In this document: positions 13,019-28,089 of the stretch, one piece after another
How the letters are laid out: each line of letters opens with the position of its first letter
Numbering within the stretch: position 1 is the first letter of the stretch
Assembly: GCA_905182985.1 (NCBI GenBank)
Contig: CAJJDN010000182.1
Location: 32,933-96,932, forward strand
DNA: 64,000 nucleotides
Direction of reading: 5' to 3'
DNA from: Paramecium sonneborni
Lineage: Eukaryota; Ciliophora; Oligohymenophorea; Peniculida; Parameciidae
Translations under genes and position numbers: made by a program
Notes under the pieces: model-generated
Databases searched by the model: none
What the model saw: the letters and a program-made list of their open reading frames with translations, nothing else
What the model was told of the DNA's origin: nothing

Positions 13019-14166
13019 TAACTAGATTCTTAGATTTTTCGATTTCTTAAATTTTTTCTCATTGATTGATTGTAATATACTCCGTGTAATTTGATGAAAT
13101 TATTAGATATCTAGTATAAAATTTTTGAATAATTATGCAATATTTCGATCTAACAGACTCATAGAGACAAATTTAAGATATTTTTGAGATATAAAAAGAT
13201 TAAGATGTAATATACTTAAAAAGTTATTGGAAATAAAATGTTATTATGAAATGGTTTAAAATTAATAAATTTTGTAGGTATTTTAAATTAAGGGTTGAAA
13301 ATAGTTTGCATCATAGATTAAATATTTGGAAAGGTAATAAATTAATTTATTTTATGGTGTATATTTTGCAGATAAGGTTTCTAAATCAATGAATTATAGT
13401 GCTATTTAAAGAGAGAATAACATAGGATTGATTATGTAATGTTGCTCAAGAAAATACAAATGAATAATTCTATTCTGATTATTATGTTATTACCTAAGTA
13501 TATATTGCTCTTTTAGGAATTATTAATGTAACTATATATAACTATAGTAGACCTTTTAGCTTTATATTTATTTTCTATGATTTTGCTTAAATTATATGGA
13601 AATACTTAATTAAAATGAAGTGGAATTATAAATGATCAATTTAATTTATTTAAGTGAATAATATAATTATAGAATTAATAATACATTTTATAATTATTAC
13701 AAATATTATGCTACCTGGAGAATACAAATATTTGAGTATAATTGCTAAAACTTGGAATGAAGTCTATTTAGCTGAAAATATAATATCCAAGCAAAAATGT
13801 TGTATCAAACAAGTTTTGATTGATTCGTTTTTAAGAGAAAAGTTTTAATAAGAAATATAGATTTTGCAAAAAATAAAAGCTAATCCTCATCCTAATATTA
13901 TTGCATTTGAAGATAGCTTCTACTATGAGAAGGTTACAACATAGGATAAAGTAAGAATTTGCCATTTAAATGCAGTCTATCACTTTTGGGTGCATTGTGA
14001 TGGAATTGGGCATAACCAATTTATCTCAATACATTAAATCTAAAAAATAGTCTGATCCAGATTTCAGATTTAAAGAATAAGATGTGGCTAATTTTTATCT
14101 TACGATGATTAAGGCTCATTAACATCTCTAAGATATGAAAATTGCACATAGAGACATAAAACCTGA
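13019..14166. repeat. Left copy of an 1148-bp contig overlap, with truncated kinase 5' end
   Basis: Identical to 14168-15315 on the other side of the N at 14167. It contains the first part of the kinase-LRR gene (ATG at 13708) cut off in the HRD-type catalytic loop (AHRDIKP). It should be read as an unmerged contig end, not as a second kinase. Confidence 0.9.
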
Positions 14167-14167
14167 N
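14167..14167. other. Assembly gap (single N)
   Basis: A single N between two identical 1148-bp stretches (13019-14166 and 14168-15315). Confidence 0.95.
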
Positions 14168-14856
14168 TAACTAGATTCTTAGATTTTTCGATTTCTTAAA
14201 TTTTTTCTCATTGATTGATTGTAATATACTCCGTGTAATTTGATGAAATTATTAGATATCTAGTATAAAATTTTTGAATAATTATGCAATATTTCGATCT
14301 AACAGACTCATAGAGACAAATTTAAGATATTTTTGAGATATAAAAAGATTAAGATGTAATATACTTAAAAAGTTATTGGAAATAAAATGTTATTATGAAA
14401 TGGTTTAAAATTAATAAATTTTGTAGGTATTTTAAATTAAGGGTTGAAAATAGTTTGCATCATAGATTAAATATTTGGAAAGGTAATAAATTAATTTATT
14501 TTATGGTGTATATTTTGCAGATAAGGTTTCTAAATCAATGAATTATAGTGCTATTTAAAGAGAGAATAACATAGGATTGATTATGTAATGTTGCTCAAGA
14601 AAATACAAATGAATAATTCTATTCTGATTATTATGTTATTACCTAAGTATATATTGCTCTTTTAGGAATTATTAATGTAACTATATATAACTATAGTAGA
14701 CCTTTTAGCTTTATATTTATTTTCTATGATTTTGCTTAAATTATATGGAAATACTTAATTAAAATGAAGTGGAATTATAAATGATCAATTTAATTTATTT
14801 AAGTGAATAATATAATTATAGAATTAATAATACATTTTATAATTATTACAAATATT

Positions 14857-17484
14857 ATGCTACCTGGAGAATACAAATATTTGAGTATAATTGCTAAAAC
14901 TTGGAATGAAGTCTATTTAGCTGAAAATATAATATCCAAGCAAAAATGTTGTATCAAACAAGTTTTGATTGATTCGTTTTTAAGAGAAAAGTTTTAATAA
15001 GAAATATAGATTTTGCAAAAAATAAAAGCTAATCCTCATCCTAATATTATTGCATTTGAAGATAGCTTCTACTATGAGAAGGTTACAACATAGGATAAAG
15101 TAAGAATTTGCCATTTAAATGCAGTCTATCACTTTTGGGTGCATTGTGATGGAATTGGGCATAACCAATTTATCTCAATACATTAAATCTAAAAAATAGT
15201 CTGATCCAGATTTCAGATTTAAAGAATAAGATGTGGCTAATTTTTATCTTACGATGATTAAGGCTCATTAACATCTCTAAGATATGAAAATTGCACATAG
15301 AGACATAAAACCTGAAAATATAATACTAGTAAATGATGAAAATTTAAACTTCAAAGTTTGTGATGTAACTTAGTTAATTTATAAAGCAAGGTGGGTTTTG
15401 GTACTGAAATTATTGATGAGGAATCAAGATCTCGTACTATAGGAGGAACAATAGGATATCAATCTCCAGAAATTTATACAGCATTTAAAAGGAGAAAACC
15501 TTAGGCAAAATATAATCCTTATAAAAGTGACGTATTTTCATTAGGACTGGTATTTCTAATTTTTGGTACTACTTAATCAATGAGCAAATAAGTAAGAGAT
15601 GTAATTTAATTTATAGTAAAGAGAAGAGTTATTTGATGATGAAAGAAAACTATTTAATTTTTTGAAGGAGTAAAGAAAAAAAATTAAAGAGACTTATCCT
15701 CGTATCAAAGGGATTTCAAAGATATTAAAATTAATGTTAGAAATATCCCCTGATGATAGATATGATTTTATTTAATTAAATGAAATAATTCGTGAAAGAC
15801 TCTATCTTGAAGTAAAATAGGTAAATTAAAAATTAAAATTGGTAGGTTGCAAAAATAAATCATCAGCACTTATAATCCATTACTTAATATGATGATTTTT
15901 AATTGGATATAAAGAATAAGGAAGATGTTCAATTAGATTTGAATGGAATGTAGAATAAAACTTAAGAAGAATTATTAAAATTTTTAGAGACAATAGCTTA
16001 ATAAGTGAAGAATTTTTAAATGATTACATTATAAATAAAATTAGAGATGAGTCATTTAAATGTAAGAACAGTAGCTCCATTAGAAAAGTTATTAAGTAGA
16101 GCATAAAATTTAAAAGAATTATCTTTACAATTATGGAAGTATAGAGATATTGTTTAATATAAAGTAACAAATTAGGAAATTTGGGATTGTTAATGTTATC
16201 AAAAACAATAATGAAGATGGTTGGTTTAGAAAAGTTAAATTTAGAAGTATCAAACAATATGTTATCAGATGAAGGAATAAATAATTCTTTACCTCTTTTA
16301 GAGGGTTTAAAAAAAATGGTTGAACTTCGTTTAGATTTTGGATTGTATTATATGTAATGTTAATAAATATAGAAATCATTTACCTATGGAATGTTGCGAG
16401 GCTTTTTTCACAGTGATTTGTGGAATGCCGAAATTAAAGAAATTAGATCTTAATTTAGAAAGCAATTATATGAATTAAGTATTATCTAAGATGGTTAATT
16501 AATCACTTAAGAAATTACCTAATTTGAGTCATTTAATTATCAATTTTTCTAAGTATTTTATTTGTAATTATATTATAGTAATCCAATGCATAATGAAGGT
16601 TTATATGAATTAGGTGAAAGTATATCTGGTTTAGAGTATTGTGAATTAATTTTATGGGGTTGTTAAATAAAGGATATGGGAATGGAAGAGTTTTCAAAGG
16701 GATTATAAAAATGTGAGAAATTAAAATAATTGAATTTAACATTATGGAATAATTCAATAACAAAAAAAGGTTGTGAAGCTTTAGGTTAAGCATTATTGAA
16801 ATTAACGAAATTAAATTTATTAGTTATTGATTTATCAAAAAATAAAATTGAAGATGATGGTGTGCGATTTTTAGCTAAGGCAATTCATGAAATGCAACAA
16901 CCATTAAGAGAATTGAAATTATGGATTGAAAAGTATGATAGATTTATTATTTATTATTAAAGTGTAAATTGTTCATCATATGGATTGAGATATGTTAATA
17001 GATTTTTAACTAGTTAAAAGAAATTAAAAAGCATCAATTTGAATTTAAGATCAAATTAAATTGGATTAAATGGTATGGAATTATTATACAATTGTTTTGG
17101 AGAGGCAGTGTAATTAGAAGAAGTGAAATTAATTTTAGATCAGTATTATAATAATTATATATTATATAGTAATCCTTTAGGAGATGAAGGAGTAGACACT
17201 TTACTCAAAGGACTTTAAAAATTAAAAGAATTATAAAAATTAATTTTAAGTTTAGAGAGTGTTTAAGCTACTGGAGCTTCAGTAACTATTATGCTGTAAT
17301 CCATAAAATTATGGCCTGAATTAAAAGACTTGCATGTAAATTTACTTAAGTAATTTTAATTAAATTTATAATATATAGGAATCAAACTGATTAGGCTGAT
17401 GAAATGAATTTGAAATGTAGATTGTTGGAGGTATAATCACAAGCAAAGATCAATATTGAATTAAAGTTTATAAATTAATAATGA
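14857..17484 (+). CDS. Protein kinase fused to ribonuclease-inhibitor-type leucine-rich repeats
   Basis: 786 residues in eleven exons; the ten introns (25-30 nt) sum to leave exactly 787 codons. The N-terminal half is a Ser/Thr kinase: CIKQV with the ATP lysine, HPNIIAFED, catalytic loop AHRDIKPEN, VGFG in place of the usual DFG after a splice, and a SPE-type APE motif (YQSPEIY). The C-terminal half is a series of LRRs (for example LKELSLQLWNNKLGNLGLL and MVGLEKLNLEVSNNMLSDEG). Kinase introns lie at 15100-15124, 15365-15390, 15592-15616 and 15821-15845, all phase 0. LRR introns lie at 16139-16164, 16345-16372, 16553-16578, 16933-16962, 17143-17169 and 17350-17378, all phase 2. The LRR exons are 180, 180, 354, 180 and 180 nt. 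Loss of DFG makes activity uncertain. GCN2 starts 18 nt after the stop. Confidence 0.88.
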
Positions 17485-17502
17485 TTATATTTAGTTTTAA
17501 TA

Positions 17503-21180
<3,678 letters not shown>

Positions 21181-21337
21181 TTATTATTAACGACGATAAT
21201 TTAATAAAAATATTTGAATTTTTTTGGTTATTAATAAATTATTTAATAAAAAAATAAAAAGAAGATTGGCAATGGTTTTTAAATATATTTAAATCTTTAT
21301 TAGTCAAGAACAGGACCAAAGAATCAAGTGCTATTTG

Positions 21338-22390
21338 ATGGAGAGAAGAGGAACTCAATCAGAACTTATAATGGTATGAATTTTGATTTAGATAATAGAT
21401 AATGCTAATAACAGACAAGGTTTTAAAATAGGATGGGATATTGATTAAACTAGAAAGGAAGACTTAAAAATTGCAGGCAAAGTTGGCTAAGACTCGAGAA
21501 ATAATGTTGGTGGATATTAAGGAAATGCTTATTAAGTTGAAGTATTCAATAACAATATCAGTAAAAATAAGATGACGATTATCTGAAGTAAATGTATTAC
21601 TAAGAGATGAACAAAAAGTAAGAATAGGCTGGTGTGTAACAAAAATAAACAGAACAGTATTATTAAGATTCTCTTGATCAATACAATGGCAAACCTTATG
21701 GAAATTATAATCATAACAATCAAGATAACAATTATCAGGATTATGAACATTAATAACCACAATTATTGTAATAATCAAATAAATATGATCATTATTAATA
21801 ACCTAATGATGATGAAGCACTTTATTAAAAAGTATAACAGTTATTTCTATTGTTTAGTATAAATAAGGAAATAATGTTAATAAACAATATTCAGCAAAAC
21901 CACCAGTTGCATAATACAACCCAATCACTGGTATTGCATATGGTGCTCAAAATAATTAGAATAGTTAGAATGCCTACAATGGAGATACTAACAATAATTA
22001 TTAAGGTGGTTCACATTAAAAAACTAATCCATATGAATAATAATAATAATAATAAGATGATGCTCTTAGCTAATTTAGTTAAAGTATGATTTACATTTCT
22101 ATTATTCTATAGTGTAATAGCATAAAATAACATCAATGAAAAATAAGAGTTCTAATATCTTTAATGTAGATCTCTAAGAAACTGAGAATATAAACAATAC
22201 TAGATAGAATAGTAGAGTCCTCAGTAGAAAGAAGGAATTAGATGAGGCTTAATATAAAGGCTATGGTAATTATTAAATCTTATACGTAGGATAATTTTAT
22301 AAGAATCCTATAGAATAAGCTCCAACTTAATATAAGGAATAAAAATTTGTCAATAGAAACAAAATTGACAATCATATATTTCCTAAATGA
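21338..22390 (+). CDS. Gln/Asn-rich protein of unknown function
   Basis: 319 residues from five exons. Introns of 18, 20, 26 and 29 nt leave exactly 320 codons. The first is only 18 nt (21374-21391, GTATGAATTTTGATTTAG). The protein opens MERRGTQSELIM and then reads QGFKIGWDIDQTRKEDL. It continues through a coiled Gln/Lys segment (DDDYLKQMYYQEMNKKQEQ), a low-complexity Asn/Tyr/Gln region, a Q6 tract and a basic C-terminus (NRNKIDNHIFPK). Composition suggests a scaffold or cytoskeleton-associated protein, but I recognise no family. It is followed by Sec61 gamma 99 nt downstream on the same strand. Confidence 0.75.
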
Positions 22391-22489
22391 TTATTTATAA
22401 AATGTTATATTTATAAATAATTATTACACGTATATTACAATTAAATAACTTAATTATTCTTTAGTTATAACTCAATAATAAAAATAAAA

Positions 22490-22736
22490 ATGAGTCAAGA
22501 AACACTTAATGGAATCAATGGAATATTATCAGATGTATAAAGTTTTGGATAAGAGAGTTATAGATTCATCAGAAAATGTACAAAGCCAGATAAAAGAGGT
22601 ATGTATTGTATTGAATTAAGAATATATAAAAATTGCAACATCATGTGCTATTGGATTTGCAGTGATGGGAGCTGTGGGATACTTTATAAAATTAGTGTTC
22701 ATTCCAATAAATAATATAATTTTAAGTGCAAACTGA
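22490..22736 (+). CDS. SEC61G: Sec61 gamma, translocon subunit (left contig copy)
   Basis: 74 residues, exons 22490-22598 and 22621-22736, with a 22-nt intron at 22599-22620. The protein has the short tail-anchored layout of Sec61 gamma/SecE. A cytosolic amphipathic helix contains the family signature ([16 protein letters not shown], compare the usual RLVKRCTKPDRKEF). A single transmembrane helix follows ([26 protein letters not shown]). It is the clamp subunit of the ER protein-conducting channel with Sec61 alpha and beta. Length matches the family (about 68-80 residues). It converges on PABP, with 63 nt between the two stops. Confidence 0.95.
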
Positions 22737-22799
22737 ATGGATTTGATTATCTATATATTAATCGATATTATTAATATTTATTTAATGAACAATAAATGA

Positions 22800-23659
22800 T
22801 CACCAACATGATGCTTCTTTTAATTATTCAATGGCTTCATCTACGAAAGAATTGAAGAGCTCTTCATCTTTAAACATATCAATGATTTCTTCAATAGAGT
22901 AATTTGTTGGATCTGATAAGATTTCACTAATTCTCTTCCAATGTGCTTCTGTATCAGTATTAAGTTTAGCCTTAATTCTATAGTAGAGCATTTGTCTAAA
23001 ATATTAATGGAAATAAATTACTAAATTTATCTGAGTTAATCTTCTTAAGGTTTAGCTTTGAAGGAATCTATATTGGCCATCAAATCTAATAAATCTTATC
23101 TTTAATTGAAAGGAATAATTTGAGAAGGAATTTATTATTGAGTATCAACTTATTAAACAGGAGGTGGGAGATTAGGTCTAATAGGTTAAGGGAATCCAGG
23201 GATTTATTAAGGAAAAGGTCTTCTACCTCCAGGACCCTACATTCTTTATTACATTTAATAAGGAGGGAAAGGCATTCTTTAACCAAATGGATTAGGACCT
23301 TAAGGCATAGAATAAATTCTTCTATTTGGGGATTATCTTTAATTATTTCTTCTTTATCCTCTCTATTAAGATTATTAAGGAAATAGATGTTAAAAGTATT
23401 TACCACCAGCAGTATCAACATTTGGATCAAACAACTTTTTAATTTCTTCAAATTTTTCATTTTCTTTAAAATTCTTAACCAATTTATTAGCATCTGAAGC
23501 TTATTCAAAAACGATATATCCAATTCTGATAATTTATTAGAAGCCTTATTACATTTTTTCTAATCTAATCTAAGTAAACAATAAGATTAATAAAATTACC
23601 ATTTAAATATCACCATAACCACATTCTTTAAGAGTAGTTCTAATCATATCTTCAGTAAC
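22800..23659 (-). pseudogene. PABP 3' part, truncated by the contig end (assembly copy)
   Basis: Same sequence as 23993-24852: MLLE domain, Gln/Pro-rich linker and the end of the last RRM, cut at the N. It is an assembly artefact rather than a genetic pseudogene. Confidence 0.85.
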
Positions 23660-23660
23660 N
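23660..23660. other. Assembly gap (single N)
   Basis: A single N separating two identical 1192-bp stretches. Confidence 0.95.
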
Positions 23661-23682
23661 TAACTCAATAATAAAAATAAAA

Positions 23683-23929
23683 ATGAGTCAAGAAACACTT
23701 AATGGAATCAATGGAATATTATCAGATGTATAAAGTTTTGGATAAGAGAGTTATAGATTCATCAGAAAATGTACAAAGCCAGATAAAAGAGGTATGTATT
23801 GTATTGAATTAAGAATATATAAAAATTGCAACATCATGTGCTATTGGATTTGCAGTGATGGGAGCTGTGGGATACTTTATAAAATTAGTGTTCATTCCAA
23901 TAAATAATATAATTTTAAGTGCAAACTGA
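23683..23929 (+). CDS. SEC61G: Sec61 gamma (right contig copy, identical)
   Basis: Base-identical to 22490-22736 at an offset of 1193 nt, including the 22-nt intron. It lies inside the unmerged contig overlap, so the genome probably has one gene here, not two. Function and motifs are as for the left copy. Confidence 0.85.
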
Positions 23930-23992
23930 ATGGATTTGATTATCTATATATTAATCGATATTATTAATATTTATTTAATGAACAATAAATGA

Positions 23993-25891
23993 TCACCAAC
24001 ATGATGCTTCTTTTAATTATTCAATGGCTTCATCTACGAAAGAATTGAAGAGCTCTTCATCTTTAAACATATCAATGATTTCTTCAATAGAGTAATTTGT
24101 TGGATCTGATAAGATTTCACTAATTCTCTTCCAATGTGCTTCTGTATCAGTATTAAGTTTAGCCTTAATTCTATAGTAGAGCATTTGTCTAAAATATTAA
24201 TGGAAATAAATTACTAAATTTATCTGAGTTAATCTTCTTAAGGTTTAGCTTTGAAGGAATCTATATTGGCCATCAAATCTAATAAATCTTATCTTTAATT
24301 GAAAGGAATAATTTGAGAAGGAATTTATTATTGAGTATCAACTTATTAAACAGGAGGTGGGAGATTAGGTCTAATAGGTTAAGGGAATCCAGGGATTTAT
24401 TAAGGAAAAGGTCTTCTACCTCCAGGACCCTACATTCTTTATTACATTTAATAAGGAGGGAAAGGCATTCTTTAACCAAATGGATTAGGACCTTAAGGCA
24501 TAGAATAAATTCTTCTATTTGGGGATTATCTTTAATTATTTCTTCTTTATCCTCTCTATTAAGATTATTAAGGAAATAGATGTTAAAAGTATTTACCACC
24601 AGCAGTATCAACATTTGGATCAAACAACTTTTTAATTTCTTCAAATTTTTCATTTTCTTTAAAATTCTTAACCAATTTATTAGCATCTGAAGCTTATTCA
24701 AAAACGATATATCCAATTCTGATAATTTATTAGAAGCCTTATTACATTTTTTCTAATCTAATCTAAGTAAACAATAAGATTAATAAAATTACCATTTAAA
24801 TATCACCATAACCACATTCTTTAAGAGTAGTTCTAATCATATCTTCAGTAACATTTCTTGATAGATGATCAGCATAAATATATCTAGCAAATATATTATT
24901 CTCTCTTTATTATTTTCTATCAATCTTAGTTTAAGCCCATCCAACATACATCATTCTACCTGTATTTAATGGATCTTTTTTTTAAGTTGTTCCTAAAGTT
25001 CTTTAAGCTTCTTTAGCATCTTAATGTTTATTAAAACTAACAAAAGCAAATGGTGCTTTTCTTTCAACATCAATTTTGACTAAAATTGATACAATTGAAC
25101 CATAACCCTTAAACCATTCATCCAATTTTGCTCTCATTTCTTTTTCCTACAATAATTAATTATTCTAATTTTTACTAATTATTCACGAACTTCTGCATTT
25201 TCTAAATCTTAACCTTCTAATGATGGCCAAAAGTTCTTTATATAAAGATTATTTCTTTTATCTTCTCTATCTGTTGTACCCTTCTTTACAAATCTCTTTA
25301 TTATAATCTTTGTTTTCTCATTATATTGAATTGTTCCATCTGTACACTCTGCCAATAATGCATCAGCTTATTCCTTCTTCTCAAATTATACCCATCCATA
25401 ACCTTAACTTTTTATATATAATTTCTACCTCGACTCTTCTTACTTTCATCTGTTGATAATTTCACACTTACTACTTGACCCCACTTTAAAAAGAATTCTT
25501 CAAGTTACTTTAATGTTATTGTCAATTCAAATCCTGCAAAGAATAAGTTTGCATCCTTCTCGTATTCTTATATATAAGTAATACGCATTGGCTCTCTTAA
25601 GAGCTATTTATAATTCATTGCTTCTTTTGCTTTACGAGCTTCTTCTTATGATGAAAAATATATAAAAGCATAATGCTTCGATTTCCCTATGAATGGATAT
25701 CTATACAATCTATTCATTTTCATACCTATGCAATTTTACAAAACTAATCTATCCAAATTTTCGAAACTCAACAAACAATTACTCCTCTGTTATACCTTCC
25801 TCTAAATCAGCAATATGAAGTCCATTTTATGAGGGTTTGCTTTGATCCTAATATCCTAAAAACCTTTACACTAATACAATAACTCAAACAT
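23993..25891 (-). CDS. Poly(A)-binding protein with RRMs and a MLLE domain
   Basis: On the minus strand the gene encodes RNA-recognition motifs and ends with a PABP C-terminal (MLLE) domain. RRM1 begins around LHIADLEEGITEEQLFVEF and RRM2 around NLFFAGFELTITLKQLEEFF. RRM3 contains NNLYIKNFWPSLEG and KAPFAFVSFNKHQDAKEA. A last RRM-like part contains ARYIYADHLSRNVTEDMI. A Gln/Pro/Arg-rich linker with PFPPYQMQQRMQGPGGRR follows, then the MLLE helices (EILSDPTNYSIEEIIDMF). A 26-nt intron splits RRM2 (SRG|YGWVQFEKKEQ). PABP binds mRNA tails and supports translation and stability. The 3' end at 23993 is certain. The first exon is not resolved: the ATG at 25891 is the nearest candidate, but no clean splice joins it to RRM1. 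Confidence 0.88.
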
Positions 25892-26485
25892 TATACTTTT
25901 GAATCTGATTTATTAAATAAGATTTAAATTTCTTTAATAATTTTTCTTCTATTCCCGCTTTTCATATATTTTATTTATTCTTAACTATAAAGACTTAAAT
26001 TCAAATCACTAACCCCATTAACAACATACTTTTGATTAGAATACTCAATAATACTAATCCTAATTATTACATCTAATTTAGAAATTCAACTTCCTGAAAA
26101 TATTTAAATCATACTCTACATCAAAGAACTGATAAATAATAGATTAAATATCAAAACAAATATTGCTATTAATATGAAGCAATTAAATCAAAAAGAAAAT
26201 ACTATTCAATACAAATAAAATAAAATAAAATCCATTTATTCGATCAAATCTTTAAAGAATACAGTAGTTCATCAAATAAATTATACAAATTGCCAATATA
26301 TAAAAAGAATAATTGAATCAGAATCAAATGTTTTGAAATCATTGAGGAATAGATAATAAACAAAATTAGTAATTTGGTTACATCATCAAATAACTTGAAG
26401 AAATAAATAATCCTTTTATTTATACTCTAATCTATCCAATCATTAAAGAACTTTATGAATATTAATAAATAACAATGTCAATTTA
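25892..26485. other. AT-rich spacer without a supported gene
   Basis: A plus-strand open frame near 26160-26400 (starting MKQLNQKENTIQYKQ) has the I/N/K/Q composition of spacer DNA and no recognisable motif. Nothing else stands out on either strand. Confidence 0.5.
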
Positions 26486-27010
26486 TCATTTAATTTATCC
26501 CTTTATATTCTGGTATTCTACTTTCAATTATTTCAATTCTTCTACAATCTCTTATTTCTCTTATATCTTCTTCCCCAAATTAATTTCACTAACTGCCAAA
26601 GCAGTCTATAACTCATCATTCACCTTTTTCTTCTTATTCTCTATCTAGCCATCCAAATCTTCAATTGACTTCATAAGAGCATCCAAAATCTAATCAGCCT
26701 CCTCTATCGTCTACATCTTACTAATTTTCTATTAGAGAAGATCATTCAAATATTCCTTCACATTGACATTCTCCTCCTTATGAACTACCTTAATAATTAT
26801 ACTTCCAAATAATTATAGTCAATATACATATTAATTTATTTAATTAATAATCTAAAGTAAAATTAATCAATATATTTTAAGTAAATACTAAATCCATTAA
26901 ATCGATGGACAAGCCTTTCTAACAACCCCATTAGATTCCTAAGCATTTTTCTACTAAATTGTTGAATATTCGCTTAGTGTCTCTCTTGTTGCTACACTTC
27001 TTAAATCCAT
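26486..27010 (-). CDS. Small coiled-coil protein
   Basis: The minus-strand gene starts MDLRSVATRETLSEYSTI and ends in a long heptad-rich helix (LMKSIEDLDGQIENKKKKV, then KKIQEKQEIVEELKQL). The frame is continuous if two introns are removed (a 37-nt one near 26870-26910 and a 26-nt one near 26800-26830). The first is longer than usual, so the middle of the model is uncertain. The 3' half reads cleanly to TGA at 26486. It lies between PABP and a membrane protein on the same strand. I do not recognise the family; coiled-coil assembly is the only safe inference. Confidence 0.55.
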
Positions 27011-27059
27011 CTTTTAAGGAGGATTCTCAATATCGACTCTCCCTGGTTTTATTTAATTT

Positions 27060-27848
27060 TCAGGGTAGTTCAGTTTCACAAATGAATACAATATCAAATC
27101 CAAAAACATGTTCGAAATTTTCAAAATTGTTAATCCAATTAAATAAATGTTCATATTTTACTAAATCAATTAATTTTTAATTTACATCTATACATTCTGC
27201 TATAAATGTACAACTAACGAATAGTTCACAAAATATATAGAACCCTATAATTAAATGTACTTCATCAGCCAATCTATTCTGTGGATTTCTTTAACATATT
27301 ATACATAACACTAAAGTGATAATTTCCATTCCTCCTGAACCTACCACAGAAATAGCTCTGTTTAAATTAAATTTACTCATAAAATAACTAAATTAAATCC
27401 AAATCAATACTATAAATAAAGAGACATTAAGTCCAAACCAACTGCCACTACGTAAATTTAAATTTATATTACAATGCCAATCAGTTTATTGGGTAATATC
27501 AACAACGAAGATATCATCCCTACTGATAACATTTATAAAATAATTAGAACTAAACAGTCTTTTTGAAAATTCACTATAAGTAAATAAAGTGAAATTCCTA
27601 AAAACAGACAAACTAAGCATATTATATAAGTTTTCTTCATTTTATGCTTTGGTCTGGTGTATGATAGCCCTAAAATCACTAAACAAGTTATAAATTATAG
27701 GACAGCAAATATAATAGATAACCATTATTCAGAAGAGCTTATATAAGTAAATTTATTACTTTTCTATTTGCAAAACTAAATAAATTAAGCTAAACAAGCT
27801 AGTTAAAAAATGGAACTAAGGAATAGCAAAAACACACATTGACTGCAT
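27060..27848 (-). CDS. Multi-pass membrane protein, unknown family
   Basis: 247 residues in three exons; introns at 27738-27759 (22 nt) and 27388-27410 (23 nt) leave exactly 248 codons. The sequence has at least five or six hydrophobic helices: FAIPQFHFLTSLFSLIYLVL, IIFAVLQFITCLVILGL, TYIICLVCLFLGISLYLLIV, VLIILQMLSVGMISSLLIL, VVGSGGMEIITLVLCIIC and IIGFYIFCELFVSCTFI. The C-terminal tail is soluble (NWINNFENFEHVFGFD). There is no clear transporter or receptor signature. It is followed 50 nt downstream by the coiled-coil gene on the same strand. Confidence 0.75.
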
Positions 27849-28089
27849 CTTATAAAAAATAATTATTGTAAAATAATATCGTTTTAAAATATAATAAATA
27901 TTATCAATCTAATAGCATCATCTGTCGTAATTATAAAACATAATTATAAATCATTTTTGATATTATTATATTAATTAAATGGTATTTAAAAAAATCAATT
28001 TAATAATTGTAATCAACAGCTTAGTTTTGACTAAGGCTTGGATTTGATTGTTACTTATACAGTTTACATAAAATATATATATATATTTT

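Larger units (their letters stand above)
22468..23659. repeat. Left copy of an 1192-bp contig overlap
   Basis: Identical to 23661-24852 across the N at 23660. It contains one copy of Sec61 gamma and the 3' part of the PABP gene. The left copy is joined to the upstream Q/N-rich gene and the right copy to the rest of PABP. Confidence 0.92.

Noticed and set aside
23086..23523. Minus-strand 145-aa standard-code frame (MDISFLNKLQ...) and its copy at 24279
   Set aside because: It is an out-of-phase reading of the PABP linker and last RRM. The PABP frame with RRM and MLLE motifs is the real one.
26160..26400. Plus-strand frame starting MKQLNQKENTIQYK
   Set aside because: Its composition equals that of AT-rich spacer, it has no motif, and its length is within chance for a one-stop code.
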